A DNA stretch of 64,000 nt from Bacteroidia bacterium (GCA_030433355.1 JAUIMG010000001.1:372001-436000); one strand, 5' to 3'. Counted from the first letter of the stretch, positions 46,553 through 55,425 are shown. A program made the numbers and translations. Notes: generated from the sequence alone by a model not told the origin.

Positions 46553-46558
46553 GGAGGA
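46484..46558 (-). pseudogene. Second tRNA-Asn-like copy, anticodon replaced by a palindrome
   Basis: This is the same as the copy at 46378-46452, with one base change in the palindrome loop (TTCAAA instead of TTTAAA between CCCG and CGGG). The acceptor arms and D arm are intact. It is the first unit of the array in the direction of transcription. Confidence 0.78.
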
Positions 46559-46613
46559 AAATTAATTTCCCAAATGGGGCAGCAATATTAGCTTAAAGTT
46601 TTGAATTAAACAA

Positions 46614-46621
46614 TATCTTTG
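46614..46621 (+). promoter_or_regulatory. -7 box upstream of the PfkB kinase gene
   Basis: TATCTTTG matches TAnnTTTG and ends 25 bases before the ATG at 46647. The nearest TTG (46601) is too close, so only the -7 element is supported. Confidence 0.45.
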
Positions 46622-46646
46622 CACAAAATTTAAATCCCTTTTTTAC

Positions 46647-47579
46647 ATGAGTTTACTTGCAATAGGCACCGTTGCCTTTGATGCCATTGAAACCCCTTTT
46701 GGAAAAACAGACAAAATATTAGGTGGAGCAGCTACTTTTATTGGCCTTGCGGCTTCTAATTACACGAAAAAAACCAATATCGTTTCTGTAGTTGGCGAAG
46801 ATTTTCCACAGGCACATTTAGATATGATGGCCAGTCATGGTGTAAACACCAATGGTATTCAAATTAAAAAGGGAGAGAAAACTTTCTTTTGGTCTGGAAA
46901 ATATCATAACGATATGAATACAAGAGACACCTTAGATACACAGCTTAACGTATTAGAAAATTTTGATCCAGTGATTCCAGAAGAATACCAAGATTGTGAA
47001 TTTTTGATGTTAGGAAATTTAGCTCCTGCTATTCAAAAAATGGTTATCGAAAGGTTACATAAGCGTCCAAAATTAATTGTAATGGATACCATGAACTTTT
47101 GGATGGACATTGCCATGGACGAACTAAAAGAAACTTTAAAACTAGTAGATGTTCTTTCCATAAATGATGAAGAAGCTCGTCAACTTTCTGAAGAATATTC
47201 TTTGGTTAAAGCTGCTCAAAAAATAATGGCGATGGGACCTAAATACTTAGTGATTAAAAAAGGGGAGCATGGCGCTTTATTATTCCATAAAAATGATGTT
47301 TTCTTTGCTCCGGCATTACCTCTAGAAGAAGTATTTGATCCTACTGGAGCAGGAGATACTTTTGCAGGTGGCTTTATTGGTTATTTAGCGCAAACGAAAG
47401 ACATTAGTTTCGAGAATATGAAAAGAGCATTAATTCACGGTAGTGCTTTAGCCTCTTTTTCTGTTGAAAAATTTGGAACAGAGAGATTAGTGAATTTAAC
47501 TGATAAAGAGATTGAAGAGAGACTACAACAATTTGTTGATTTGGTGCAGTTTGATATCGTATTAGAAAATACAATTTAG
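46647..47579 (+). CDS. PfkB-family sugar/nucleoside kinase
   Basis: This 310-residue ribokinase-fold enzyme has GGAATFIGLAASN near the N terminus, where sugar or nucleoside binds. The signature DPTGAGDTFAGGFIGYLA near residue 230 contains the catalytic Asp. The phosphate acceptor may be a sugar or a nucleoside; FWSGKYHNDMNTRDT is a substrate-loop segment I cannot assign. It is a single gene ending in a strong terminator. Confidence 0.9.
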   Translation: MSLLAIGTVAFDAIETPFGKTDKILGGAATFIGLAASNYTKKTNIVSVVGEDFPQAHLDMMASHGVNTNGIQIKKGEKTFFWSGKYHNDMNTRDTLDTQLNVLENFDPVIPEEYQDCEFLMLGNLAPAIQKMVIERLHKRPKLIVMDTMNFWMDIAMDELKETLKLVDVLSINDEEARQLSEEYSLVKAAQKIMAMGPKYLVIKKGEHGALLFHKNDVFFAPALPLEEVFDPTGAGDTFAGGFIGYLAQTKDISFENMKRALIHGSALASFSVEKFGTERLVNLTDKEIEERLQQFVDLVQFDIVLENTI

Positions 47580-47596
47580 TCTATAAATTATACAAT

Positions 47597-47625
47597 AAAA
47601 AAGGCCTCTTTACGAGGCCTTTTTT
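47597..47625. terminator. Bidirectional rho-independent terminator
   Basis: AGGCCTC (47602-47608), loop TTTAC, GAGGCCT (47614-47620), with A run before and T run after. It separates the convergent PfkB and DUF4399 genes. Confidence 0.88.
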
Positions 47626-47639
47626 ATTGGTAGTAAATT

Positions 47640-48152
47640 TTACTCTTCTACCACAATAAGCACTACAGCGCTCATTTGCTCGCCATAACTCTGGTGAAAT
47701 CCATCTGCAAACTGCATGGTTAAATAATGTTCTCCTGGAGATAAATTAATTTCAGTTTCTGTTTGACCGCCCCCGTAATGAATATTCATAGAATCAGCAG
47801 GAACTACTCCACCTCTTTTCACATAATTGCCATCAATAATTAAATGGTGGTGTCCCTTTTCAGCATTTAATGCTCCTGCAGGCTCTACTTCCATTCCCTC
47901 AACGCCAAACTCTATTTTAACCGGGTTTTTAACTGCATCTCCATCTTGTAAATTCTTAAAATACACTCTTGCTCCTTCAGGAATTGGCAACAACTCCTGA
48001 CCTTCATCGGTCATTGCGGAATGATCCATAGGATCCCCTTCTTCCATCATATTTTCTTCACTTGTCTGTTCTCCTTCTTTAGCAGCAGGATTTCCACAAG
48101 CTACTATACCAAATAGACTTACTATTCCGATAATTAAATTTACTTTTTTCAT
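47640..48152 (-). CDS. DUF4399 lipoprotein
   Basis: This 170-residue protein has a lipobox GIVAC with the Cys at residue 19. A Glu/Met/Asp-rich linker follows (about 22-55). The DUF4399 domain (about 58-165) has ARVYFKNLQDGD, KGHHHLIIDG, LSPGEHYLTMQFADG and HQSYG. The paired His residues suggest metal binding, but no function is established. It lies 11 bases after the biotin-carrier gene on the same strand, so the two are probably co-transcribed. Confidence 0.88.
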   Translation of the reverse strand: MKKVNLIIGIVSLFGIVACGNPAAKEGEQTSEENMMEEGDPMDHSAMTDEGQELLPIPEGARVYFKNLQDGDAVKNPVKIEFGVEGMEVEPAGALNAEKGHHHLIIDGNYVKRGGVVPADSMNIHYGGGQTETEINLSPGEHYLTMQFADGFHQSYGEQMSAVVLIVVEE

Positions 48153-48163
48153 TGTATCTGTTT

Positions 48164-48676
48164 TTAGGATTCAAAAATTATTAGTGTTTGATTTTTTTCT
48201 ACGGTATCGCCACTATTTACTGATACCTCTTTAATAACTCCATCTATTGGAGATTTTAAAACGTTCTCCATTTTCATGGCTTCTAAAACCACTAAAGGAT
48301 CATCTTTTTTTACGGTATCGCCAGCTGAGACTGCAGTACTCAATACAAGACCTGGCATTGGCGCTAATAAATCGCTAACAGCAGAAGCTCCAATGGCGTC
48401 CATACCTAGCTTTTGAAGCAACATATCGTATTTATCTTCCAGCTCTAGCTCGTAAGTAGTATTATTGACTTTAATGGTAAATTGCTTTTTAACCCTATCA
48501 ATTTCAACTAATTCGGCATTAAACGATTTATTATTTTTTAGGATATGAAATCTTCCTTTGCCTAAATCAGCAATATCTAAACTAAGCTGCTCCTCATTTA
48601 CTTTAAAAAGGTTATCCTCTACTTCCTGAATTAGGATTTCCTTTCCTTCTCCGTGTTTTACCTTATATCCTTCCAT
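48164..48676 (-). CDS. Biotin carboxyl carrier protein-like subunit
   Basis: This 170-residue protein has a biotinyl domain at the C terminus (about 95-170), with the biotinylated Lys in VVLEAMKMENVLKSP. The domain start is DLLAPMPGLVLS. The N-terminal 90 residues are a beta-rich region with FTIKVNNTTYELEL, typical of carriers of acyl-CoA or oxaloacetate/methylmalonyl carboxylases. Neither a biotin carboxylase nor a carboxyltransferase gene is adjacent. Which carboxylase it serves is unknown. Confidence 0.85.
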   Translation of the reverse strand: MEGYKVKHGEGKEILIQEVEDNLFKVNEEQLSLDIADLGKGRFHILKNNKSFNAELVEIDRVKKQFTIKVNNTTYELELEDKYDMLLQKLGMDAIGASAVSDLLAPMPGLVLSTAVSAGDTVKKDDPLVVLEAMKMENVLKSPIDGVIKEVSVNSGDTVEKNQTLIIFES

Positions 48677-48768
48677 GTGCTCAAATATACATTATATGCG
48701 TTTATTAATGAAATGTGAACCCAATTGAGAACAGATTTTTATGACCTTTGTCATCTTATTTATAATTT

Positions 48769-51369
48769 ATGAGATTTTCACCATCCATTTTCCAATTCCT
48801 AATCATCGCTCTTATTTTTATTGCTTGCAACAGCTCTAAAGAAATTATTCAAATTGACCGAGAAGAATTTATAGACACCGTTTCAGTTTATCCAGAAGCA
48901 GATGTACCAACATATCAAGCAAGTAATGAAATAATAAATGACTTATTGCATACTAAATTGGAGGTTTCTTTTGATTGGGATAGCAGTTTTTTGTTTGGAA
49001 AAGCAGAACTTACGCTTACTCCTTATTTCTACCCAACAGACAGCCTAACTCTTGATGCAAAAGGTTTTCAGATAAAAGAAGTTAGTTTGCTGAATGAAAT
49101 AGGTGAAAAATTCCCATTGAATTACACCTATGATACCACTAAGCTTTATATCGATTTAAATAAAAGCTACAGCAAGCAAGATACTTTCCAACTTTTTATA
49201 GATTACATTGCTATGCCTGATCGATTTGAAAGTGGCGGAAGTGCTGCAATTACCTCGGAAAAAGGACTATACTTTATAAATCCTTTAGGAAAGGAAAAAG
49301 ATAAACCACGACAAATATGGACGCAAGGAGAAACAGAATCTAGCTCTAGATGGTTTCCAACAATCGATTCTCCTAATGAAAAAACCTCGCAAGAAATTTA
49401 CATTACTGTTGATACCATTTTTAAAACCTTATCGAACGGAAAGCTGCTTTTTCAAACCATAAACGGCGATGGAACTAGAACAGATTACTGGAAACAAGAA
49501 CTAAAGCATGCTCCATATTTATTTATGATGGCTGTAGGAGACTTTGCCATTGTAGAAGATAAATGGCGTGATATTCCAGTTAATTATTATGTAGAACCTG
49601 AATATGAAAGGTTTGCGAAAGAAATTTTTCCAAATACCCCAGAAATGCTTGAATTCTTTTCTAATAAACTAGGTTATGATTACCCTTGGGATAAATACCA
49701 TCAAGTAGTTGTAAGAGACTATGTTTCAGGAGCAATGGAAAATACTGGAGCTGTTATTTTTGGTGATTTTGTTCAAGGCAATCACAGATATCTGATAGAT
49801 AACTCAGGCGAAGACGTAGTAGCACATGAACTTTTTCATCATTGGTTTGGAGATTTAGTTACCACAGAATCTTGGGCAAACCTACCCCTAAATGAATCTT
49901 TTGCTACTTATGGAGAGTATTTATGGGCAGAATATAAATACGGTATTGATGAAGCTAATTATGGAGGACAAAGAGACTTAAATGTTTATCTACAATCTTC
50001 CAGAATGGATAAAAAGACCCTTATTCGTTTTGATTATGAGAATGAAATGGAAATGTTTGATACCCATAGTTATCAGAAAGGAGGAAGAGTACTACATATG
50101 CTTCGAAAAGAAGTTGGGGAGGAAGCTTTCTTCGCGGCATTAAAAAAATATTTGCATGATTATGAATTTCAGGCTGTAGAAATACATCACTTACGCTTGG
50201 TATTTGAAGAGATAACTGGAAGAGATTTAAACTGGTTTTTTAATCAATGGTTCTTAAGTGCTGGCAACCCAGAAATTGAAGTAGCTAAAGAATATAACGA
50301 TTCTTTAAAAACATTAACTGTTTGGATTAATCAGCTGCAAGAAGGAGAAAATATTCCCTATGTCTTTTTAATCAATACTGACTTAAAAATTATTGATAAG
50401 AATGGGGAGGTATACCACAAAAAAATTTACTTAAATAAGCGAAATCAAGTCTTTACTTATGAGATGGAAGAGGAGGCTATTGCAATAATCTTGGATACAG
50501 ATAAAGATATTCTTGGAACTGTTGACTATAATTATGAAGAAGCAGAAGCGAGACAAATTTATTTAAATGCTGAGCATTATTTAGATAAAGAGAACGCCTT
50601 AAGCAAGCTGAAAGATTCTGAAGAAGAAGCATCTTTGAAAATAATTGCAGCTGCTTTAGAAGATGAGTTTTGGGTCATTAAAAAAGCTGCCTTAAAATCA
50701 GTTAAGCATCTCACAGAGATAGAAAAAGAAATAACTTTCAAAAGAATAAAGGAAATTGCAGATGAAGACGAGAAATCTATACTTCGTCGAGATGCATTAA
50801 TTGCTCTTGAAAAGTATTATCCAGATAGCTTAAACTCTGAAAGCCTAAGAAAGCACCTAAAAGATTCGTCTTATATAGTGGTAGCTCAAGCCTTAGAAAT
50901 ATTTTATAATTTAAATCCCGAAGAAGCTCTTAAAGAAGCACAAGCCATAGAGAAATTAGATGATATCGCCATAATTCAAACGATTGCTTTTATCTATGCA
51001 GAAAGTGGTCAAAAAAAGTATGCCAGCTTCTTTGATGAAAAATTAAACACGCTAGATGAATTTGATAAGTATGCCTTCTTGATTAGTTACACCGAATTCT
51101 TAAGCAAACAAAATTCAGAGGATATCCATAATCCAGTGAAAAATATTGCGCAGATTGCAAAGGAATCAGATCGCTGGTTTATTAGAATGGCTGCAGTAAA
51201 TTCTCTGATAGAATTGAAAGAAAAATTTGATTCATATACGGAGAGCGGGGAAATGATTAAAAGCAGTAATTCTGATTTGGTAGAAATGATAAACTCTTAT
51301 TTAATTGAAATAAAAGAAAAAGAAAGCAATAGCAATCTCATCAAACTAATAGATAAAGAATTAGAATAG
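48769..51369 (+). CDS. M1-family aminopeptidase lipoprotein
   Basis: This 866-residue zinc metallopeptidase has a lipobox LIFIAC with the Cys near residue 20, so it is envelope anchored. The substrate-binding GAMEN lies at 321-325. The zinc site is HELFH (His353, Glu354, His357) with Glu376 eighteen residues on. After the catalytic domain, residues about 610-866 form helical HEAT-like repeats (LKIIAAALEDEFWVIKKAAL, RRDALIALEKYYPDS). It trims N-terminal residues from periplasmic peptides. Its 3' end overlaps the convergent rnhA by nine bases. Confidence 0.94.
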   Translation: MRFSPSIFQFLIIALIFIACNSSKEIIQIDREEFIDTVSVYPEADVPTYQASNEIINDLLHTKLEVSFDWDSSFLFGKAELTLTPYFYPTDSLTLDAKGFQIKEVSLLNEIGEKFPLNYTYDTTKLYIDLNKSYSKQDTFQLFIDYIAMPDRFESGGSAAITSEKGLYFINPLGKEKDKPRQIWTQGETESSSRWFPTIDSPNEKTSQEIYITVDTIFKTLSNGKLLFQTINGDGTRTDYWKQELKHAPYLFMMAVGDFAIVEDKWRDIPVNYYVEPEYERFAKEIFPNTPEMLEFFSNKLGYDYPWDKYHQVVVRDYVSGAMENTGAVIFGDFVQGNHRYLIDNSGEDVVAHELFHHWFGDLVTTESWANLPLNESFATYGEYLWAEYKYGIDEANYGGQRDLNVYLQSSRMDKKTLIRFDYENEMEMFDTHSYQKGGRVLHMLRKEVGEEAFFAALKKYLHDYEFQAVEIHHLRLVFEEITGRDLNWFFNQWFLSAGNPEIEVAKEYNDSLKTLTVWINQLQEGENIPYVFLINTDLKIIDKNGEVYHKKIYLNKRNQVFTYEMEEEAIAIILDTDKDILGTVDYNYEEAEARQIYLNAEHYLDKENALSKLKDSEEEASLKIIAAALEDEFWVIKKAALKSVKHLTEIEKEITFKRIKEIADEDEKSILRRDALIALEKYYPDSLNSESLRKHLKDSSYIVVAQALEIFYNLNPEEALKEAQAIEKLDDIAIIQTIAFIYAESGQKKYASFFDEKLNTLDEFDKYAFLISYTEFLSKQNSEDIHNPVKNIAQIAKESDRWFIRMAAVNSLIELKEKFDSYTESGEMIKSSNSDLVEMINSYLIEIKEKESNSNLIKLIDKELE

Positions 51370-51834
51370 TTCTTCTTGATTCTTGTTTTCATAACCTTCA
51401 TCTATTCGCAAATCATTTGATTCAGCGGCGGCAACTGCTAATTGATCGCACCTTTCATTAAGCTCATTACCCGCATGACCCTTTACCCAGTTAAATTTCA
51501 CATTATGCTTTCTATAAATAATTAAAAATCGGCGCCATAAATCTTCATTTTTCTTCTTCGCAAAAGACTTTTTCTCCCAATTAAAAACCCAACCCTTTTC
51601 AACCGCATCTACTACATATTTAGAGTCGCTAAATATTTCTACTTCAGAAGGGACTTTTTTTATGCTTTCTAATGCCACAATTACGCTTAATAGTTCCATC
51701 CTATTATTGGTAGTTAATTTAAACCCCTCTGAAAGCTCTTTTTCATACTTGCCAGATTGCATAACTACTCCATAACCTCCATTCCCAGGGTTTCCTTTTG
51801 CAGCCCCATCGGTATAAATAGTAATCTTTGACAT
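51361..51834 (-). CDS. rnhA: Ribonuclease HI
   Basis: This 157-residue enzyme cleaves RNA in RNA-DNA hybrids. The catalytic acidic residues are visible in YTDGAAKGNPGNGGYG (Asp), NRMELLSVIVALE (Glu), FSDSKYVVD (Asp) and HAGNELNERCDQLA (His, Asp). The start is the ATG at 51834; an in-frame TTG at 51852 would only add a poorly conserved tail. The gene is divergent from lipB with a 61-base spacer. Confidence 0.96.
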   Translation of the reverse strand: MSKITIYTDGAAKGNPGNGGYGVVMQSGKYEKELSEGFKLTTNNRMELLSVIVALESIKKVPSEVEIFSDSKYVVDAVEKGWVFNWEKKSFAKKKNEDLWRRFLIIYRKHNVKFNWVKGHAGNELNERCDQLAVAAAESNDLRIDEGYENKNQEELF

Positions 51835-51895
51835 TTTTTCGTAGTTTAACAATCTTGTTTTAAGGCCTTTGCAATATACCCTTAAATCCTATTTT

Positions 51896-52552
51896 ATGGC
51901 AAACCAAATAAACCATCTTTATCTTGGATTAACAAATTATAAAGATGCTCTTGAATTTCAAGAATTTGTATTTAATGCTCAATTAGAAAAATTAGAAAAA
52001 GGAGAAAAGACTGCTAATACACTAATTCTTTTAGAACACGAGCATGTGTATACCTTAGGTAAGTCAGGCGATATTAAGAATCTGAAAGTACCTATTGAAG
52101 AAACTGGAGCAGAATATTATGAAACAAACCGAGGCGGAGACATTACTTACCATGGCCCTGATCAATTAGTAGGATATCCAATTTTTAACTTAGCCGATTT
52201 TAATTTAGGTGTTAGAGAATTTGTTTACACGCTAGAAGAATGCGTTATTGAAACTGTTGCTTCTTATGGAATTAAGTGTGAGAGAATAGATGGCGTAAGT
52301 GGGGTTTGGGTTGGTGCAGACACCAAAGTTCCCAGAAAAATATGTGCTTTAGGAATTAAAGTAAGCAGAGGAATTACCATGCATGGCTTTGCTTTAAATA
52401 TAGACCCCAACCTGAGTTTCTTTGAAAATATAGTTCCATGTGGTTTAGAAGATAAAGGAGTAACTTCTTTAAAAAAGGAAGTTGGAAAAGAAGTAGATAT
52501 GTTTGATTTGATGGAACGACTTATCAAATATTTTAATAAGCACTTTAATTAA
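51896..52552 (+). CDS. lipB: Octanoyltransferase
   Basis: This 218-residue enzyme transfers octanoyl groups from acyl carrier protein to the lipoyl domains of E2 subunits such as sucB in this window. Signatures are [41 protein letters not shown] and the active-site Cys in [13 protein letters not shown]. The start is the ATG at 51896; a TTG nine codons upstream is less likely. Its stop overlaps the stop of lipA in a shared TTAA. Confidence 0.96.
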   Translation: MANQINHLYLGLTNYKDALEFQEFVFNAQLEKLEKGEKTANTLILLEHEHVYTLGKSGDIKNLKVPIEETGAEYYETNRGGDITYHGPDQLVGYPIFNLADFNLGVREFVYTLEECVIETVASYGIKCERIDGVSGVWVGADTKVPRKICALGIKVSRGITMHGFALNIDPNLSFFENIVPCGLEDKGVTSLKKEVGKEVDMFDLMERLIKYFNKHFN

Positions 52553-53427
52553 ATATGCCTCTCTGCATGATAAGAAGACCTTACTAAAGGTCCACTTTCT
52601 ACATGAGTAAACCCTCGTTTCATTCCTTCTTCTTTATAGTATTGGAATACATCTGGGTGTACAAACTCAGCAATTGAAAGATGCTTTTTTGAAGGCTGCA
52701 TGTATTGTCCTATTGTTAAGATATCCACTCCAACATTTCGTAAGTCATCCATGGTTTCAAGAACCTCATCCTTAAACTCTCCTAAGCCTACCATGATTCC
52801 TGATTTGGTTCTCTTTATGCCACCATCTTTTAGCCTTTTAAGCACCTCTAGACTTCTGTCGTACTTTGCCTGAACTCTTACTTTCTTCGTAATTCTTCTT
52901 ATAGTTTCCATATTATGAGAAACTATTTCCGGAGCAACATCGATGATACATTGAAGATTTTCCCACTCCCCTTTAAAATCTGGAATTAAGGTTTCAATGG
53001 TAATCCCGGGATTGTGCTTTCTAATTAATTCAACAGTTCTCTTCCAAGCATCGGCTCCCCCATCCTCTAAATCGTCTCTATCTACAGAGGTAATTACGGC
53101 ATGCTTTAAATTCATCAGCTTAATTGACTTTGCTACTCTTAAAGCTTCGAATGGATCGACATCTTCAGGTTTTCCTGTATCAACATTGCAAAACTGACAA
53201 GACCTAGTACAAGTATTTCCTAAAATCATAAATGTGGCTGTACCAGCACTCCAGCATTCTGACTGGTTGGGACATTTCCCTGATTCACAAATGGTATGCA
53301 GCTTATGGTCTTTTACCGTTTTCTTTACTTCACGGTATTCCTTTCCTGAAGAAATTTTGGTTTTTAACCATGCAGGTTTTCCAATTTTTACTTCTTGATC
53401 TTCTTTATTCTTAAATAGATTAGGCAA
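52549..53427 (-). CDS. lipA: Lipoyl synthase
   Basis: This 292-residue radical-SAM enzyme inserts sulfur into octanoyl groups to form lipoate. The auxiliary cluster motif is [12 protein letters not shown] and the radical-SAM motif is CTRSCQFC. Both clusters are complete, and the C-terminal SSYHAE is present. The start codon is TTG at 53427: no in-frame ATG precedes the first conserved residues, and the upstream frame is closed by a stop. A promoter with good spacing precedes it. Confidence 0.96.
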   Translation of the reverse strand: MPNLFKNKEDQEVKIGKPAWLKTKISSGKEYREVKKTVKDHKLHTICESGKCPNQSECWSAGTATFMILGNTCTRSCQFCNVDTGKPEDVDPFEALRVAKSIKLMNLKHAVITSVDRDDLEDGGADAWKRTVELIRKHNPGITIETLIPDFKGEWENLQCIIDVAPEIVSHNMETIRRITKKVRVQAKYDRSLEVLKRLKDGGIKRTKSGIMVGLGEFKDEVLETMDDLRNVGVDILTIGQYMQPSKKHLSIAEFVHPDVFQYYKEEGMKRGFTHVESGPLVRSSYHAERHI

Positions 53428-53449
53428 TATTCTGTTTTTTTATCCATAA

Positions 53450-53483
53450 CAAAAATAGCTAGAAATGGTTGCTAAATGCCCAA
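53450..53483 (-). promoter_or_regulatory. Promoter of lipA
   Basis: On the minus strand TTG (53481-53483) and TATTTTTG (53450-53457) are 23 bases apart, matching TTG-N17-23-TAnnTTTG. The TTG overlaps the end of the marC coding region. The -7 box ends 22 bases before the TTG start codon. Confidence 0.6.
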
Positions 53484-54044
53484 GTTAGTTCTAAAGAGTT
53501 TCACAGCAATGGCTAATAAAACTATTCCAAATACCTTTCTTAGAATTGCTATACCTCCAGAACCTAGAAATTGCTCAATCTTAGAAGAAGATTTTAAAAC
53601 GCCGTAAACCACAATAATATTTCCAATAATAGCAATGATAATATTTTGAACTTCATACTCAGATCTAAGTGCTAATAAAGAAGTTAATGTTCCAGCTCCT
53701 GCAATTAAAGGAAATGCAATTGGAACAATAGAGGCAGTTTCCGGTATATCATCTTTATAGAGTTTTATTCCTAAAATCATTTCTAAGGCCAGAAAGAAAA
53801 TTATAAAAGAACCGGCTATTGCAAAAGAACTAACATCTATTCCAATCAAATCTAAAATAGACTCTCCTAGAAAAAGAAATAGTATCATTAAGACTAAAGC
53901 AACAATAGAAGCCTTCTCAGATTTTATATGTCCTACTTTTTGTCTTAGATCAATTATAATTGGCACCGAACCTACAATATCAATTACTGCAAAAAGCACC
54001 ATCCCTGCTGTAAAAATCTCCTTAAAATTAAAACCAATTGACAT
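53472..54044 (-). CDS. MarC-family integral membrane protein
   Basis: This 190-residue protein has six predicted helices and the MarC/UPF0056 segments FAVIDIVGSVPIIIDL and FPLIAGAGTLTSLL. The family was once linked to multiple antibiotic resistance, but its transport role is unproven; branched-chain amino-acid or other export has been suggested. A -7 box (54067-54074) precedes it. It ends 45 bases before the lipA start. Confidence 0.9.
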   Translation of the reverse strand: MSIGFNFKEIFTAGMVLFAVIDIVGSVPIIIDLRQKVGHIKSEKASIVALVLMILFLFLGESILDLIGIDVSSFAIAGSFIIFFLALEMILGIKLYKDDIPETASIVPIAFPLIAGAGTLTSLLALRSEYEVQNIIIAIIGNIIVVYGVLKSSSKIEQFLGSGGIAILRKVFGIVLLAIAVKLFRTNLGI

Positions 54045-54066
54045 ACTCCTAAAAATTTTGAGCCGG

Positions 54067-54074
54067 CAAAAGTA
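54067..54074 (-). promoter_or_regulatory. -7 box upstream of the marC-family gene
   Basis: The minus strand reads TACTTTTG, a full match to TAnnTTTG, 22 bases before the ATG at 54044. No TTG at the right distance is seen. Confidence 0.45.
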
Positions 54075-54125
54075 GGAAGATTAAATGGCTGTAAACTTTA
54101 AAATTCTGTTAATAAAAAAAGAATT

Positions 54126-55394
54126 TTAATACACTGTTTTTTGATAAAAACGATGCAGCTTTTCGTTGAGGTTTTGGAAGGTTTCTTTTGGAGTTGAATG
54201 AAAGAAAAATCTAAGCGGTAAATAGAAAATCCCATGTCCTTCATTTTCTTTCATCCCTTTAAATAGCGCTCTAGAATAGTATGGAAAAGGCTTACTTAAT
54301 TGATAAAAGTTTTCATCTTTAATTACAATAGCATAAAAAGAAATATCAGAGCCTCCATAATATCTTGGAACTTGAACTTGCGCAAAGTCTCCTGTGGATA
54401 CTAATTCGTAATGCGAAAAATACTTTGTGGTATCTTTCTCAAGATTTGCCAACTCAGCAATGAATATATTTTGGGAGTTATACAATTGAATAGAACGATC
54501 CTTTTTCAAACTATCATTTAAAAATACCCCAGCGTAATTTCTTTCTCGGATTTTTCTAGAATCCTCGCTATAAAAGAATTTTACTTCACTAAAATCATAG
54601 TAATTATTGAATGACTTCATCAGCATTAGATTTTCAATTCTTTGTTCTTTCTCTACTTCTTGAGCCTCTTGAAAATAGCCTAACTTTCTTAGTGCTTCAA
54701 TTTTTGGCTTTGAGGTTTTAAGCCTTACCAATAATGCACCATCCCTTAGTTCTCTAATTTGGTTTTCTGCTATCCTTCTTTTCTTTCTTCTATCCGATTC
54801 TTTCCTTGGGTACTTTTTATTAATCCTATAGGTAAGGCCAATCTGTAAATTCGCAATATCCTCGTCAATAATGGGAGCAATATAATTTGCTTTCATGGTC
54901 CAATTATCCATAAGCTTAAATTCCATACCAAATGATGGATTAAGATAAAAGCTAGGAATACCCAAATCTTCTATTTCTATGCCTTCTTCATTAGCGGAAC
55001 CAGACTTTTTTCTCAAACTTCGATTAAATCCAAAAGAATTACTCAAGCCAAAGTTAAAATGAATATCATCAATACTATATCTTAAAGCCAACTGAATATC
55101 AAAACCTTGTTGGTTATATACATAACCATTATCTAGTTGTGAAGCTTTTGGAGAAAAGAGAAAATCCCCATTTAAGCCAAGTTTTTTAGAAAAGATGTAG
55201 GTAGATGAAAGTCCTATAAAAGGTCTTGGTAAACCTCTATTGTTGACCTCATTATTTCTAAATAAGTTGCTGTAGTTTACCCCTGCACCTAGGCCATATA
55301 AAAAATCTCCTTTCTTCAATTGAATTTCTTGGGCAGAAGCTCCAATAAGAATAAGCGAAAAGAATAAGAATAGATATTTCTTTAATGTCCTCAT
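54126..55394 (-). CDS. Outer-membrane beta-barrel protein with C-terminal domain
   Basis: This 422-residue protein has a signal peptide cut after Ala21, leaving Gln22. Residues about 25-190 alternate in the manner of an outer-membrane beta-barrel (GAGVNYSNLF, LSSTYIFSKKLGLNGDFLFS, LQIGLTYRIN). A basic stretch (KYPRKESDRRKKRR) leads to a C-terminal soluble domain (about 210-422) rich in charged residues, which I do not recognise. It starts 31 bases after the end of rnr and may share its transcript. Confidence 0.78.
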   Translation of the reverse strand: MRTLKKYLFLFFSLILIGASAQEIQLKKGDFLYGLGAGVNYSNLFRNNEVNNRGLPRPFIGLSSTYIFSKKLGLNGDFLFSPKASQLDNGYVYNQQGFDIQLALRYSIDDIHFNFGLSNSFGFNRSLRKKSGSANEEGIEIEDLGIPSFYLNPSFGMEFKLMDNWTMKANYIAPIIDEDIANLQIGLTYRINKKYPRKESDRRKKRRIAENQIRELRDGALLVRLKTSKPKIEALRKLGYFQEAQEVEKEQRIENLMLMKSFNNYYDFSEVKFFYSEDSRKIRERNYAGVFLNDSLKKDRSIQLYNSQNIFIAELANLEKDTTKYFSHYELVSTGDFAQVQVPRYYGGSDISFYAIVIKDENFYQLSKPFPYYSRALFKGMKENEGHGIFYLPLRFFFHSTPKETFQNLNEKLHRFYQKTVY

Positions 55395-55425
55395 TGCTAA
55401 CCTATAAAGTTAACAATGAAATGAA

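Noticed and set aside
48682-48689. Minus-strand TATATTTG directly before the biotin-carrier ATG as a leaderless promoter
   Set aside because: It ends six bases before the start codon and lacks a -33 element. The box would place the start on or inside the ATG, so I did not annotate it.
54100-54127. AAAATTC/GAATTTT inverted repeat between the marC-family and barrel genes as a terminator
   Set aside because: The stem is A/T only apart from one pair, and neither side is followed by a clear T run.
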